Below, piece by piece: positions 15,218-23,222 of a stretch of DNA of 37,955 bases. Source of the DNA: Streptomyces sp. AC558_RSS880. GTDB taxonomy: Bacteria > Actinomycetota > Actinomycetes > Streptomycetales > Streptomycetaceae. Positions within the stretch are counted from its first letter, which is position 1. Each line of letters opens with the position of its first letter. A program made the position numbers and the translations under genes. The notes beneath the pieces are model-generated. The model was not told where the DNA came from, did not search any database, and was given only the letters and a program-made list of their open reading frames with translations. The stretch is from the NCBI RefSeq assembly GCF_019049255.1, contig NZ_JAGMUJ010000034.1:1-37955 (forward strand), read 5' to 3'.

Positions 15218-16363
15218 TCACCTCCTTCTGCGTGTGTGACGACGTCTCATCGGGACGTGCGATCGTGACCGGATTGGCGTGGTGCTCGGGTAACGGGGCT
15301 GTGGGGGCGGGCCGGAGGCGGGAGGGGAAAGCAAGGGAAGCCTGGCACTTGGCACCGGGCAGAAGACCCTCGGTACCGGTCCTCGGCCGGGCACTGGCGC
15401 CTCCAGAGGGCTGGTCAACGTAGGCGATGGCCTCAAAACAGTCTTGTGGGCGTTACCCGAGAGCGCCGCGCGCCGAGCAGAGAGGCTTCCTAGCCCGAAG
15501 CGGCCTAGCAACGACGACCTGTGCGCCTCGTCCACCATAAGGCCGGAGTAGGAGAGCCAGAAGGTGGCCGAGGGCCGGGGCAGTGCCTTGTAGAGGGCGG
15601 GAATGGAGCGGGAGCTGATGAAGGTCAGCAGCGCCCTGCGTCCGGTGCCCTGAGGCCTGGCGAGAGGACCGGGATAGCCGGGATAGAAGGTGGCGGGCTC
15701 GGTCAGACTGCGCATACGGCGCTGCACGTACTGAAAGAACCAGCCCTGCTCACGTCTCGGCGCCGGCAGCTCGGGGACGTCGTCGTAGGCGCGCAGCAGG
15801 TAGCCCTGGGGTCTTGGGGTGGGTGTGGGCCGCTGCTTGGGTGTGGTGGGGGTGGCCGCTTCCTTGGCTTTGCGGCGTTGGCGGTAGGCAGCCTGCTTGC
15901 AGGCGTCGCTGCAGAAGTGCCGGGCTCGTCCGGTGGCGCGCTGGAGGAACGGCGGGGCAGTGCATCCGGCTCTTTCGCATCGGTGCACCGGTACTCCTTT
16001 GCGGCCCTCCCACAGCAGTCGGGAGAACCGTGGCCCGCCTGACGAGCGGAGCTCCTCAAGCAGGGCAGGCCCGTATTCGGAGGTCTTGATGCGGTGCAGC
16101 AGGGCCGCCACCAGCCTTTGGACGTCTGTCTCGTCGATGCCCATGCGGCGGCCGATCTGGTCTGGCGGGGCACCCCAGAGGCAATCGGACAGCAACCGCA
16201 CCTCTGGGGGCTTGAGCACCTTGCGCAGGGCCCGGTCGATCCAGGGCTCACCGATGTGCCTGGCCACCGGGTCCCGGTCGGGCCCGTACGCTCTGCCGCC
16301 CTGGCGCCTGGGACGCCTTGCGGGCCCGTATGCCGGCGTCCTGCTGGTCTGCGTACTGCTCAC
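15218..16363 (-). CDS. plasmid-type protein with C-terminal-type Cys motif (FCS-like zinc finger)
   Basis: The 381-residue protein starts at a GTG overlapping the stop of the small membrane gene (GTGA), so the two form an operon. Residues about 50-110 are helical and helix-turn-helix-like (LSDCLWGAPPDQIGRRMGI, DETDVQRLVAALLHRI). At about 125-160 a cysteine set reads HRCERAGCTAPPF then ARHFCSDACKQAAYRQRRK, an FCS-like zinc finger. The middle has QGWFFQYVQRRMRSLTEP. The last roughly 90 residues are Pro/Arg-rich and look untranslated in normal family members, so the true end may have been lost by a frameshift near 15500. It is common near replication-relaxation genes in Streptomyces elements; function unknown. 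Confidence 0.55.
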   Translation of the reverse strand: MSSTQTSRTPAYGPARRPRRQGGRAYGPDRDPVARHIGEPWIDRALRKVLKPPEVRLLSDCLWGAPPDQIGRRMGIDETDVQRLVAALLHRIKTSEYGPALLEELRSSGGPRFSRLLWEGRKGVPVHRCERAGCTAPPFLQRATGRARHFCSDACKQAAYRQRRKAKEAATPTTPKQRPTPTPRPQGYLLRAYDDVPELPAPRREQGWFFQYVQRRMRSLTEPATFYPGYPGPLARPQGTGRRALLTFISSRSIPALYKALPRPSATFWLSYSGLMVDEAHRSSLLGRFGLGSLSARRAALSGNAHKTVLRPSPTLTSPLEAPVPGRGPVPRVFCPVPSARLPLLSPPASGPPPQPRYPSTTPIRSRSHVPMRRRHTRRRR

Positions 16364-16671
16364 TGGCCGCCCACCCCCGCGCCGCCGGTGCCGTCCGTGA
16401 GCGTCCCGTCGGCCGGGGGCGGCGCCTGTTCCGCAACCGTAGCGCGCGCGGAAGCACCCGGCGTCGGGAGCATGCGGCGCACACCGCGGCTCAGCACGCC
16501 GACCATGCCAGACTGCGTCCTGCCCACCGTCTCCAGCACCTTCGGCAGATCCTCCCTGCGACTACGACCGACGACCTTCGTCGCGATGTGGGTGAACGCC
16601 ACGATCCCCACAACCACCACGACCGCCAGCGTCGCCAGCGCACAGACGGCCGCCATGATGACAACTTCCAT
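16360..16671 (-). CDS. small single-pass membrane protein
   Basis: The 103-residue protein starts MEVVIMAAVCALATLAVVVV at an ATG 11 nt after GGAGGA; longer upstream starts would read through two hairpins and are rejected. One TM helix spans residues 4-28, followed by a basic cytosolic segment (KVVGRSRREDLPKVLETVGR) and a Pro/Gly-rich tail. Similar short proteins pair with the downstream zinc-finger gene on Streptomyces mobile elements. The role is unknown; an accessory part in conjugation is a guess. Confidence 0.6.
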   Translation of the reverse strand: MEVVIMAAVCALATLAVVVVVGIVAFTHIATKVVGRSRREDLPKVLETVGRTQSGMVGVLSRGVRRMLPTPGASARATVAEQAPPPADGTLTDGTGGAGVGGQ

Positions 16672-16700
16672 CTCGAGCGTGTTCCTCCAGCCGGATACGC

Positions 16701-16737
16701 CGAGGGGCCCCGACACCAGCCGTGTCGGGGCCCCTCG
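16701..16737. repeat. 16-bp perfect inverted repeat
   Basis: The arms at 16701-16716 (CGAGGGGCCCCGACAC) and 16722-16737 pair perfectly around the 5-base loop CAGCC. It stands 30 bp upstream of the small membrane gene and next to the terminator at 16749-16772. It is a strong hairpin without a T tract on the plus side; it may be a terminator or a binding site. Confidence 0.6.
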
Positions 16738-16748
16738 AAGAAGACAAC

Positions 16749-16772
16749 AAAAAACCCCGCACGAGGCGGGGT
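16749..16772 (-). terminator. intrinsic terminator reading leftward
   Basis: On the minus strand ACCCCGC pairs with GCGGGGT around a 5-base loop and is followed by TTTTTGTTG, a canonical Rho-independent terminator. A gene transcribed leftward from the right should end here, but none is present, so that gene was probably removed when the ISL3 region formed. Confidence 0.7.
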
Positions 16773-17089
16773 CGGGTGTACAGGCACAGTTCTGCCCGTC
16801 CGCAGCCGACTCTAGCCACCCACCAGCCCATCCGCCCCACCCGGCCCGTGAGCAGCACATTTACGCAGGTCGCAAGCCCGGCTACGACAGGGATGCATCA
16901 GAAGTTTCGTAACACCCCTCGAAAAAAGGCACAGCCATCAGGCTACCGATACCACCGCTGCAGCATCCCCGACCAGCAGGCCACAACGCTGCGCAGCCCG
17001 GCGTCCGTGAAAAGACTCGGAACACCGGGCTACACACCGGAAGTCAGTTGAGAACCTGTACCTCACCGATGATGAAAATTCTTGAAAAT
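16773..17089. other. intergenic stretch left of the ISL3 element
   Basis: This is AT-richer than its surroundings in places (CGAAAAAAGG, GATGATGAAAATTC). No frame has a ribosome-binding site and family signal. It may be the remains of a gene served by the terminator at 16749-16772. Confidence 0.35.
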
Positions 17090-17165
17090 GGCTCTGTCCG
17101 CAGTTCCGTGAATCCCCAGGTCAGCAGCAGGAACGCGGGATCGTTTCAGCAACGTACTTCTTGTC

Positions 17166-18917
17166 GTGGCGAGCAAGACGGTTGAGGATGTGCTGTTTCC
17201 CGGGATCGATGTGCGGGTGGAGGAGGTGAACGACTCCTCCGGCGTCCTGGTGGTGGAGGCGGTGTCGACGGCCCGCCCAGGCCGGTGCCCGAACTGCCGC
17301 AAGCAGGCCCGTCGCGTGCACAGCACGTATCAACGCACCCTGGATGAACGGCCGTTGGGCTCGCGCCGGGTCATCGTCCGGCTCCGGGTGCGCCGGTACT
17401 TCTGCGACCGGTGGAAGTGTTGCTGTACGACCTTCGTCGAGCAGGTTCCGGGCCTGTCCGCGCGCTACCGCCGTTCCAGCACCGGGCTGGCGGGCTGGCT
17501 GCGCTCGATCGCGATCGAGCTCGGCGGCCGTCCCGCAGCCCGGTTGTGCCGCCGCTTGCGGCTGACCGCGGGCCGGACGCGGCTGCTCAGGCTACTGACG
17601 GCCCCGGCTGTGCCGGACCGTGCCCCACGGGTGCTGGGGGTGGACGAGTTCGCCTTCCGCAAGGGCTGCACCTACGGCACCGTGCTGGTCGACGTCGAGG
17701 CCGGCCGGGTCGTGGACGTACTGCCCGACCGCACCTCGGAGACGTTCGCAGCCTGGCTCACCGAGCATCCCGGTGCCGAGATCATCTGCCGGGACCGGGC
17801 CAGCGCCTACACCAAGGCGTTCAGGGAAGCCGCCCCTCGTGCCCTGGAAGTCGCTGATCGCTGGCACCTGTTACAGAACCTGTCCGCGGCAGTGGAGAAG
17901 ACCTGCCACCAGCACCGCGACTGCCTGCGCAAACGTGCCGAGGAGGAGACAGTGACCGAGGTGCCGGAACCGCCTCCGATGCTGTTACCGCCCGCGGAAC
18001 TGCCCCGCACCCAGATCATCGAACGCACCCGCCACCGCTACGAGGACATCCACCGCCTGCTGGAGAAGCACTGGACCGTCAGCGCCATCGCCCGCCGGCT
18101 GAACCTCGACCGCAAGACCGTGCGCCGCTTCCGCGACACCGACCTCGACGAGCTGCTGGCCTCCGCCCGCGAGCGCCGCCCCAACGGCGTCCTGGAGCCA
18201 TTCAAGGCGTACCTCAACGCCCGGTTCACCGAAGCCCAAGGCCAGGTCAGCGGCACACGCCTGTTCCTGGAGATCCAGGCTCGCGGCTACCGTGGCAGCC
18301 GCCAGGCCGTCCGCAAACACCTCGCCGCCCTCCGCGCGGGCACCGCCGAACCAGTCCGGGCCGACATCCCCAGCCCTCGCAAGATCACCTCGTGGATCAT
18401 GCGGCCCCGTAACACTCTCACCGAGAGCCAGGACCAACGGCTGCTTCAAGTCTGGCTCGCCTGCCCGGACATCACCCGAGCCTGCGACCTCGCTCGGGCG
18501 TTTGCCGATCTCGTCCGTCACCAGCGCGGATACCTGCTGCTGGAGTGGATCCGGCAAGCCGAGCAGGATGCTCCGAAGCCCATGAAGGGCTTCGCCGGCT
18601 TCCTCCGCCAGGACCTCGACGCCGTCACCGCCGGCCTCACCCTGCCCTGGAGCTCCGGGGTCGTCGAAGGACACGTGAACCGGGTGAAAACGCTCAAGCG
18701 AGCCATGTACGGCCGAGCCTCGCTCGAACTCCTCCGGACCCGGATCTCACCCAGCCATGAGGGCTGTGACTCATGCCCGCCTCATGCAACGAGCCTGGTG
18801 GCAAAGGCCGCTATCAGGGTGTCCGCCCTCAGCAGCAGCTCAGGGTTGCACGTTCCCGCCACGCGGACAGAAACCTCATCACCACCCACGGCGTGCGCAA
18901 GGTGCACTTCGACGTGA
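17166..18917 (+). CDS. ISL3-family transposase, altered C-terminus
   Basis: The GTG-initiated protein has 583 residues. It has the N-terminal zinc ribbon (C41, C44, C80, C85-87), the catalytic VDEFAFRKG (D160), ICRDRASAY (D210) and, near residue 500, SSGVVEGHVNRVKTLKRAM with the catalytic Glu. A helix-turn-helix insert (TVSAIARRLNLDRKTVRRF) lies in the middle. Normal family members end a few residues after MYGRASLELLRTR. Here the frame instead runs on for about 55 residues through the antisense of the cargo gene, so the native stop was lost when the cargo joined. It could still be active, as all catalytic residues are present. Confidence 0.9.
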   Translation: MASKTVEDVLFPGIDVRVEEVNDSSGVLVVEAVSTARPGRCPNCRKQARRVHSTYQRTLDERPLGSRRVIVRLRVRRYFCDRWKCCCTTFVEQVPGLSARYRRSSTGLAGWLRSIAIELGGRPAARLCRRLRLTAGRTRLLRLLTAPAVPDRAPRVLGVDEFAFRKGCTYGTVLVDVEAGRVVDVLPDRTSETFAAWLTEHPGAEIICRDRASAYTKAFREAAPRALEVADRWHLLQNLSAAVEKTCHQHRDCLRKRAEEETVTEVPEPPPMLLPPAELPRTQIIERTRHRYEDIHRLLEKHWTVSAIARRLNLDRKTVRRFRDTDLDELLASARERRPNGVLEPFKAYLNARFTEAQGQVSGTRLFLEIQARGYRGSRQAVRKHLAALRAGTAEPVRADIPSPRKITSWIMRPRNTLTESQDQRLLQVWLACPDITRACDLARAFADLVRHQRGYLLLEWIRQAEQDAPKPMKGFAGFLRQDLDAVTAGLTLPWSSGVVEGHVNRVKTLKRAMYGRASLELLRTRISPSHEGCDSCPPHATSLVAKAAIRVSALSSSSGLHVPATRTETSSPPTACARCTST

Positions 18918-19135
18918 TGGTCCGATCCGACGAGTGGATAGCTGTACCAGCGATCCGGGTGTTCATCATCGGTGGCCTCAAGGCCGAGTTCGACCGCCTG
19001 CCAGTCGGTGTCATCGAAGTCGTAGCCTGCATAGCGCGCCAGGAGAGCCAAGAAGGGCTGGACGTTCTCATTCCAGATCCAGCCCTCTGCTGCACGTTCC
19101 CGGTCGCTGCCTGCCATCCGGCCAGAGTGCCACAT
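18782..19135 (-). CDS. acidic 117-aa cargo protein inside the ISL3 element
   Basis: The minus-strand frame encodes 117 residues, or 111 from the second Met at 19117. It includes ENVQPFLALLARYAGYDFDD, PDRWYSYPLVG, VEVHLAHAVGGDEVSVRVAG and ADTLIAAFATRLV. The protein is acidic, soluble and has good third-position bias in this frame, so it is likely real rather than a shadow of the overlapping transposase tail. The family is not recognised. Size, charge and the nearby SUKH-3 and colicin-immunity genes make an immunity or antitoxin-type role possible, but no motif proves it. No good ribosome-binding site is visible. Confidence 0.5.
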   Translation of the reverse strand: MWHSGRMAGSDRERAAEGWIWNENVQPFLALLARYAGYDFDDTDWQAVELGLEATDDEHPDRWYSYPLVGSDHHVEVHLAHAVGGDEVSVRVAGTCNPELLLRADTLIAAFATRLVA

Positions 19136-19188
19136 GCGGCACGTTCGGTCCCTGCCATATGTCCCTTCACGGAACTGCGGACAGAGCC

Positions 19189-19981
19189 GTTTTCAAAGAG
19201 CGTCATCACCGACGCGGCCACCTTCTTCTGCGCGCTCCCGCAGGAGCAGGCGAACAACCTGGCCAACGGCCTCTTCGGCATCTACACGCCGCCCACGGCT
19301 GACCCGCATGTCCTGGACAACGTCCGCCTGCTCTGGCCCGTGCTCTGGCCGTTCATCAACGAGGACACACGCCGCGAACTCGGAGTGAAGCTCGCGCGCT
19401 TCCGAGCCAACGCGGACAAGGACCGGGCCGACCGGGCCAAGGAGCTCCTAGAGCTGGTCGACGGAGGCGCGGCCTACCTCCCCGAGTCCGACCGGCTCGT
19501 CGAGATCCAGGAAACCCTTGAGGACCTCAAGCGCGCGCACCAGGGGACGAATAACTTCTACAACGAGCCGCCGGTCGCGCGCCGCCTCCGCGACGTCGTC
19601 GGCCGCCACGGCGAGGTGCCCGGGCTCCTGACGGCCCCCTACGTCGCCACGCTCGTGGACGCCTTCCTGACGAACAACTACGGCGTCGCCTGGAACGCCG
19701 AGCCGTACTACATCGAGCTCATCAAGCGGTTCGATGGCCCACAGGCCGCCTACGCGCTCCGGTCCTTCGCCTTCCGGTCGATTCGGCCGAAGCTGAGCGG
19801 CACGCTGTCGCAGGCAAAGTGGGGCGAGCTCGTGGAGCTCGTGGCGCCCAAGCTCACCGAACGGGGAGACCGTGTGATGCTCGAGCTTGTCCGGGCTTTC
19901 ACCGGCACCCCTGACAAGCTCTCGGCGGACACGAAGATCGCCGCACAGCTCAAGATCTGGCGCGAGGCAAAGGGAATCTGA
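19189..19981 (+). pseudogene. 3' part of an unrecognised gene, truncated by the ISL3 element
   Basis: The frame is open from the IS edge to a TGA at 19979-19981 and encodes about 262 residues with clean codon bias. It includes FFCALPQEQANNLANGLFG, RLLWPVLWPFINEDTRREL, KLARFRANADKDRADRAKEL, NNYGVAWNAEPYYIELIKRF and KLTERGDRVMLELVRAF. It is largely helical with repeated TRP/LxL-like segments, and no catalytic motif is evident. There is no start codon near the left edge, so the N-terminus was removed by the ISL3 insertion. I do not recognise the family. A terminator-like hairpin follows. Confidence 0.55.
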
Positions 19982-19987
19982 TGCACC

Positions 19988-20009
19988 AGGGGGCTGAACA
20001 CGGCCCCCT
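19988..20009 (+). terminator. hairpin after the truncated gene
   Basis: AGGGGGC (19988-19994) pairs with GCCCCCT (20003-20009) around an 8-base loop, directly after the stop codon at 19981. IS701 interrupts the sequence 2 bases later, so any T tract has been separated. Confidence 0.5.
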
Positions 20010-20011
20010 AA

Positions 20012-21437
20012 TAGGACTCCGTTAGGTCTTCGGGTTCGGCCTGTTCCTGGGCATGTTGGGTGGATGGACGCACATGAAGTGAACCGTGTCCGGGCGAAGT
20101 CGGCGCTGTACGTGGCGGACGTCTTCGCGTCGCTGCCGCGCAAGGACCAGCGGAGCAAGGGCGACTGCTACCTGCGGGGCTTGATGCTGGACGGCCGCCG
20201 CAAGTCGATCCAGGCCATGGCCGCAAGGCTGCCGGACGGCAACGAACAGAACCTGCAGCAGTTCGTGAACCAGTCCACCTGGGACCCGGTGCCGGTGCAG
20301 CGGCGGATCGCGGAGCGCATGCTGCCGCTGATCAATCCGGCGGCCTGGGTGATCGACGACGTGTCGGTGCCCAAGGACGGAAGGATGTCGGTCGCCGTGG
20401 CCCCGCAGTACTGCGGGGCCCTGGGCAAACGCGCCAACTGCCAGGTCGCGGTCAGCGTCCACGCCGCCAGTGACACCTCCTCCTGCCCGCTGCAGTGGCG
20501 CCTGTTCCTGCCCAAGGAGTGGGCCGCGGACACCGAACGCCGCACCATCACCCGCGTTCCGCCCGAGGCCTGGCACCGCGAGAAGTGGCGGCTGGCCCTC
20601 GACATGCTCGACACCCTGGCCGACTGGGGCATGCGGCCACCGGTCGTGGTGGCCGACGCCGCCTACGGCACCAACGCCCACCTGCGGGCCGGCCTGGCCC
20701 AGCGGGGAATCGACTACGTGCTGGCCATCCGCGCAGACGTGAGTGCCCACCCGTTCGACGCGAAGCCGATAGCCCCGGACCGCAAGGGTCCCATCGGCTG
20801 CTGGCCTCAGCCCCGCTACCGCCGGCCCGCACTCTCGGTGGCAGCCCTGGCCGCCGGCCTCGGACAGGAGGCGTTCACTTCCCTCACCTGGCGGCAGGGC
20901 TTACGCGGCGCGCTACGGTCCCGCTTCGCCGCCGTGCGTGTCCGCCCCGCGGGCAAGGCCGTCGAGCGTCCGATCCGGGCCGCCGCCTCGGCCGAACAGG
21001 GCTGGTGGGACGGGGTGCTGCCCGACTGCTGGCTGCTGATCGAGTGGCCCGAAGGCGCCGAGACGCCCACCGAGTACTGGCTGTCCAGTCTGCCGGCCGA
21101 CACCCCGATCGCCGACCTGGTCCGTCTGGCCAAGGTCCGCTGGCGCATCGAGCACGACTACCGCGAACTCAAGCACGGCCTGGGCCTGGACCACTTCGAG
21201 GGCCGGTCCTGGCCCGGCTGGCACCACCACGTCACCCTCGTGACCGCTGCCCACGCCTTCCTCACTGAACAGCGGCTGGCCCCAAAAGCACCCACACCGG
21301 ACTCACCCTCTACCAGACCCTCGACGCCCTCCAGGGCATCCTGAGGTGCTGGACCGGTATCTGCACCACCTGCCACCAGCCCCTGCCCAGCAGGCCACAC
21401 ACGACATCAAGATCGAGACAGACCTAACGGAGTCCTA
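20012..21437 (+). mobile_element. IS701-family insertion sequence with CTAA duplication
   Basis: The 18-bp perfect terminal repeats are TAGGACTCCGTTAGGTCT at 20012-20029 and its reverse complement at 21420-21437. The flanking direct repeats are CTAA at 20008-20011 and 21438-21441, matching the 4-bp target preference of IS701. The element is 1426 bp and contains one transposase. Its right duplication ends with the first base of the neighbouring IS5-family element, so it inserted at that junction. Confidence 0.92.
20064..21344 (+). CDS. IS701-family transposase
   Basis: The 426 residues carry WVIDDVSVPKDG near residue 95 (first Asp), the highly conserved ALGKRANCQVAVS, VVVADAAYGTN (second Asp) and WRIEHDYRELKHGLGLDHFEGRSW with the catalytic Glu, all diagnostic of IS701. 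The ATG is 50 bp inside the left repeat. After FLTEQRLAPK the frame loses family likeness and stops at 21344. In the -1 frame it continues with LTLYQTLDALQGILRCWTG and CTTCHQPLP, the usual family C-terminus, to a TAA at 21425 inside the right repeat. A CCCAAAA heptamer at 21281-21287 sits exactly at the switch. Confidence 0.92.
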   Translation: MDAHEVNRVRAKSALYVADVFASLPRKDQRSKGDCYLRGLMLDGRRKSIQAMAARLPDGNEQNLQQFVNQSTWDPVPVQRRIAERMLPLINPAAWVIDDVSVPKDGRMSVAVAPQYCGALGKRANCQVAVSVHAASDTSSCPLQWRLFLPKEWAADTERRTITRVPPEAWHREKWRLALDMLDTLADWGMRPPVVVADAAYGTNAHLRAGLAQRGIDYVLAIRADVSAHPFDAKPIAPDRKGPIGCWPQPRYRRPALSVAALAAGLGQEAFTSLTWRQGLRGALRSRFAAVRVRPAGKAVERPIRAAASAEQGWWDGVLPDCWLLIEWPEGAETPTEYWLSSLPADTPIADLVRLAKVRWRIEHDYRELKHGLGLDHFEGRSWPGWHHHVTLVTAAHAFLTEQRLAPKAPTPDSPSTRPSTPSRAS

Positions 21438-21502
21438 CTAAGCGTTGTCCCGTAAACGATCTCCGCACCTTCCGCGACCAGTAGCCCTGTCTGCTGATCC
21501 GG

Positions 21503-22051
21503 ATGTGCGGCAGACTTCGGCAACAGACACGACCGAGGGGATGGGGAGGACACATAGAGCACATCAGTGAGTCGTTGACGGGCTGTGGTCCATCGGTGTT
21601 GGAGGCGCTTGGTGCTGCTGGATGGACAGCAGGTCGCAAGATCGCCACTGGAGACTGGACACAACAACTGGCAGCCGCTGGGTTCGAGCTCAACGAGATG
21701 GCGGTCGGGGTTTGGGCCGAGTTCGGTGAGCTGACGATCAGGAGCTGCCCCGCTCGCGTTCCTGCCTCGTCACTGCGCATAGACCCCGTGGACGCCTGCG
21801 TCGACACCGCCGCGGAAGCGTCCAAGCTGGGGCGCTGATACGCGGAGAACTACAGCCCTCTGGGGATGTGGTCGGTCCAGTTCAGGTCGTATATCGCGGC
21901 CAGCGGGCGCGTCGTGGCCGTCGGCCCGAACGTCCTCTGGCCTCTGGGGTCGACCTTCGCGGAGGCGTTGGCCTACGTGGTGGACGGCGACGCCGGCGTC
22001 AATCGTGCGGAACAAGCAGGCTGGCTCGCCAACTGCCTCACCGACAGGTGA
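21503..22051 (+). pseudogene. SUKH-3 immunity-type gene with one in-frame TGA
   Basis: One frame, interrupted only by TGA at 21836-21838, encodes about 182 residues. The first part has LGAAGWTAGRKIATGDWTQQ, LAAAGFELNEMAVGVWAEFG and LRIDPVDACVD. After the stop it continues with YSPLGMWS, RVVAVGPNVLWPLGSTFAEAL. The order GW.pGR, eF..FG, DP, PLG and G..F.EAL is that of SUKH-3 proteins, which act as immunity or antitoxin proteins against polymorphic toxins. The start is unclear: ATG at 21503 is in frame, but the homologous part begins near 21590. It is cargo between the IS5 left end and transposase. The stop probably makes it a recent pseudogene. Confidence 0.65.
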
Positions 22052-22063
22052 GACGATCTTGCG

Positions 22064-22834
22064 GTGGCTGGTGTGATCACGGCGTCGGAACCTTCCTGGA
22101 TAGCCCCGTTCACCGGGCTGAGCCCGCTGCAGTTCGGCAAACTGGTCACCATACTGCGGCGCGAGGGTGCCGATCCAGTCCGCAAGGGCCGACCCTGGAG
22201 CCTGCCGCTGGAGGACCGGGTCCTGCTGGTCGCCGCGTACTGGCGCACGAACCTCACCCTGCGACAACTGGCGCCGCTGTTCGGGGTGTCGAAGTCGGCC
22301 GCGGACCGCATCATCGACCACCTCGGCCCGAAGTTCGCGTTTCAGCAACGCAAACGGTTCCGCAAGGACACCGTGCTGATCGTGGACGGCACCCTGGTGC
22401 CCACCCGCAACCACACCGTCGCCGAGCAGTCCAAGAACTACCGGTACTCCACCAACCACCAGGTCGTCATCGACGCCGACACCCGGCTCGTCGTCGCCGT
22501 CGGCCGGCCGGTCTCGGGGAACCGCAACGACTGCAAGGCATGGGAGATCTCAGGTGCGAAGGACGCCGTCGGCCGCACCATCGTGATCGCCGACGGCGGC
22601 TACCTGGGCACCGGCCTGGTCATCCCGCACCGACGCGAACGCGGCCAGGCCGAACTCCCGGACTGGAAGGAAGAGCACAACCGCTCACACCGCAAGGTCC
22701 GCGCCCGCGTCGAGCACGCCTTCGCCCGCATGAAAACCTGGAAGATCCTCCGCGACTGCCGCCTCAAAGGCGACGGCGTCCACCACGCCATGCTCGGCAT
22801 CGCCCGCCTGCACAACCTCACACTGGCCGGATGA
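22064..22834 (+). CDS. IS5-family transposase (DDE_Tnp_4 type)
   Basis: The 256-residue protein starts at a GTG. It has an N-terminal helix-turn-helix domain (LTLRQLAPLFGVSKSAADRII), then LIVDGTLVPTRNH (first Asp), VIADGGYLGTGLV (second Asp) and KVRARVEHAFARMKTWKILR (catalytic Glu), which is the pattern of the IS427-group IS5 transposases. All catalytic residues are intact and the length is normal. It ends 54 bp before the right terminus. Confidence 0.93.
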   Translation: MAGVITASEPSWIAPFTGLSPLQFGKLVTILRREGADPVRKGRPWSLPLEDRVLLVAAYWRTNLTLRQLAPLFGVSKSAADRIIDHLGPKFAFQQRKRFRKDTVLIVDGTLVPTRNHTVAEQSKNYRYSTNHQVVIDADTRLVVAVGRPVSGNRNDCKAWEISGAKDAVGRTIVIADGGYLGTGLVIPHRRERGQAELPDWKEEHNRSHRKVRARVEHAFARMKTWKILRDCRLKGDGVHHAMLGIARLHNLTLAG

Positions 22835-22888
22835 GAGACAACGACGCTGGTCAACCGGCATGTCGGGGATCGTTTACGGGACAACACT

Positions 22889-22992
22889 TAGGCAGGTCAG
22901 CAGGCCGGGGAGGTCATCGGGGGTGGTCGGTGCGGCGTCGGTGAGTTGGCCCAGAGGGCCCGGGATAAGCGAGGATGAGCGGGCAGGCACGG
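22889..22992 (-). pseudogene. 5' fragment of an ISAs1-family transposase
   Basis: Reading leftward from a GTG at 22992, the frame encodes VPARSSSLIPGPLGQLTDAA then PTTPDDLPGLLTCL, which resembles the N-terminus of ISAs1 transposases just before the VPDPR block. It is cut at the CTAG site where the IS5-family element inserted, and the rest is absent on the far side. A different ISAs1 remnant is at 824-1170. Confidence 0.45.
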
Positions 22993-23222
22993 TCTTCCGT
23001 CGTGGTGATCAGGGACTCGACACCTCATGATCACCGGAAGTCGTGTCTGCCTCCGCGTCAGCCCTCGGCAACCATCCCGCGGTCCTACCCCAGCTCCTGA
23101 AGCCCCATCAACCCGGATACATCTCCTGAACAACGCCGCCCTGGCCCACGGCACCAACACTCGCTGCTACCGTGGGCATGAGATCGACCGTATTCTCTCA
23201 AGTGTTACCGATCGAATACCGA

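Larger units (their letters stand above)
17090..19188 (+). mobile_element. ISL3-family insertion sequence with cargo
   Basis: The perfect 23-bp terminal inverted repeats are at 17090-17112 (starting GGCTCTGTCCGC) and 19166-19188. The symmetry continues outward for 8 more bases with one mismatch (TTGAAAAT left, GTTTTCAA right). The adjoining 8-mers are inverted copies rather than the 8-bp direct repeat expected for ISL3, so a clean target duplication is not seen. At 2.1 kb it is longer than a simple ISL3 element of about 1.5 kb because a 117-aa gene lies between the transposase and the right end. The element cuts off the 5' part of the gene at 19189-19981. Confidence 0.85.
21441..22888 (+). 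mobile_element. IS5-family insertion sequence carrying a SUKH-3 gene
   Basis: The terminal repeats are AGCGTTGTCCCGTAAACGATC at the left (21441 onward, one mismatch to the right end) and the complement ending ACAACACT at 22888. The flanks read CTA at the left and TAG at the right, so the target was CTAG with TA duplicated, as in the IS427 branch of IS5. A usual member of this branch is under 1 kb. This one is 1448 bp because about 600 bp with an immunity-type gene lies between the left end and the transposase. Confidence 0.85.
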
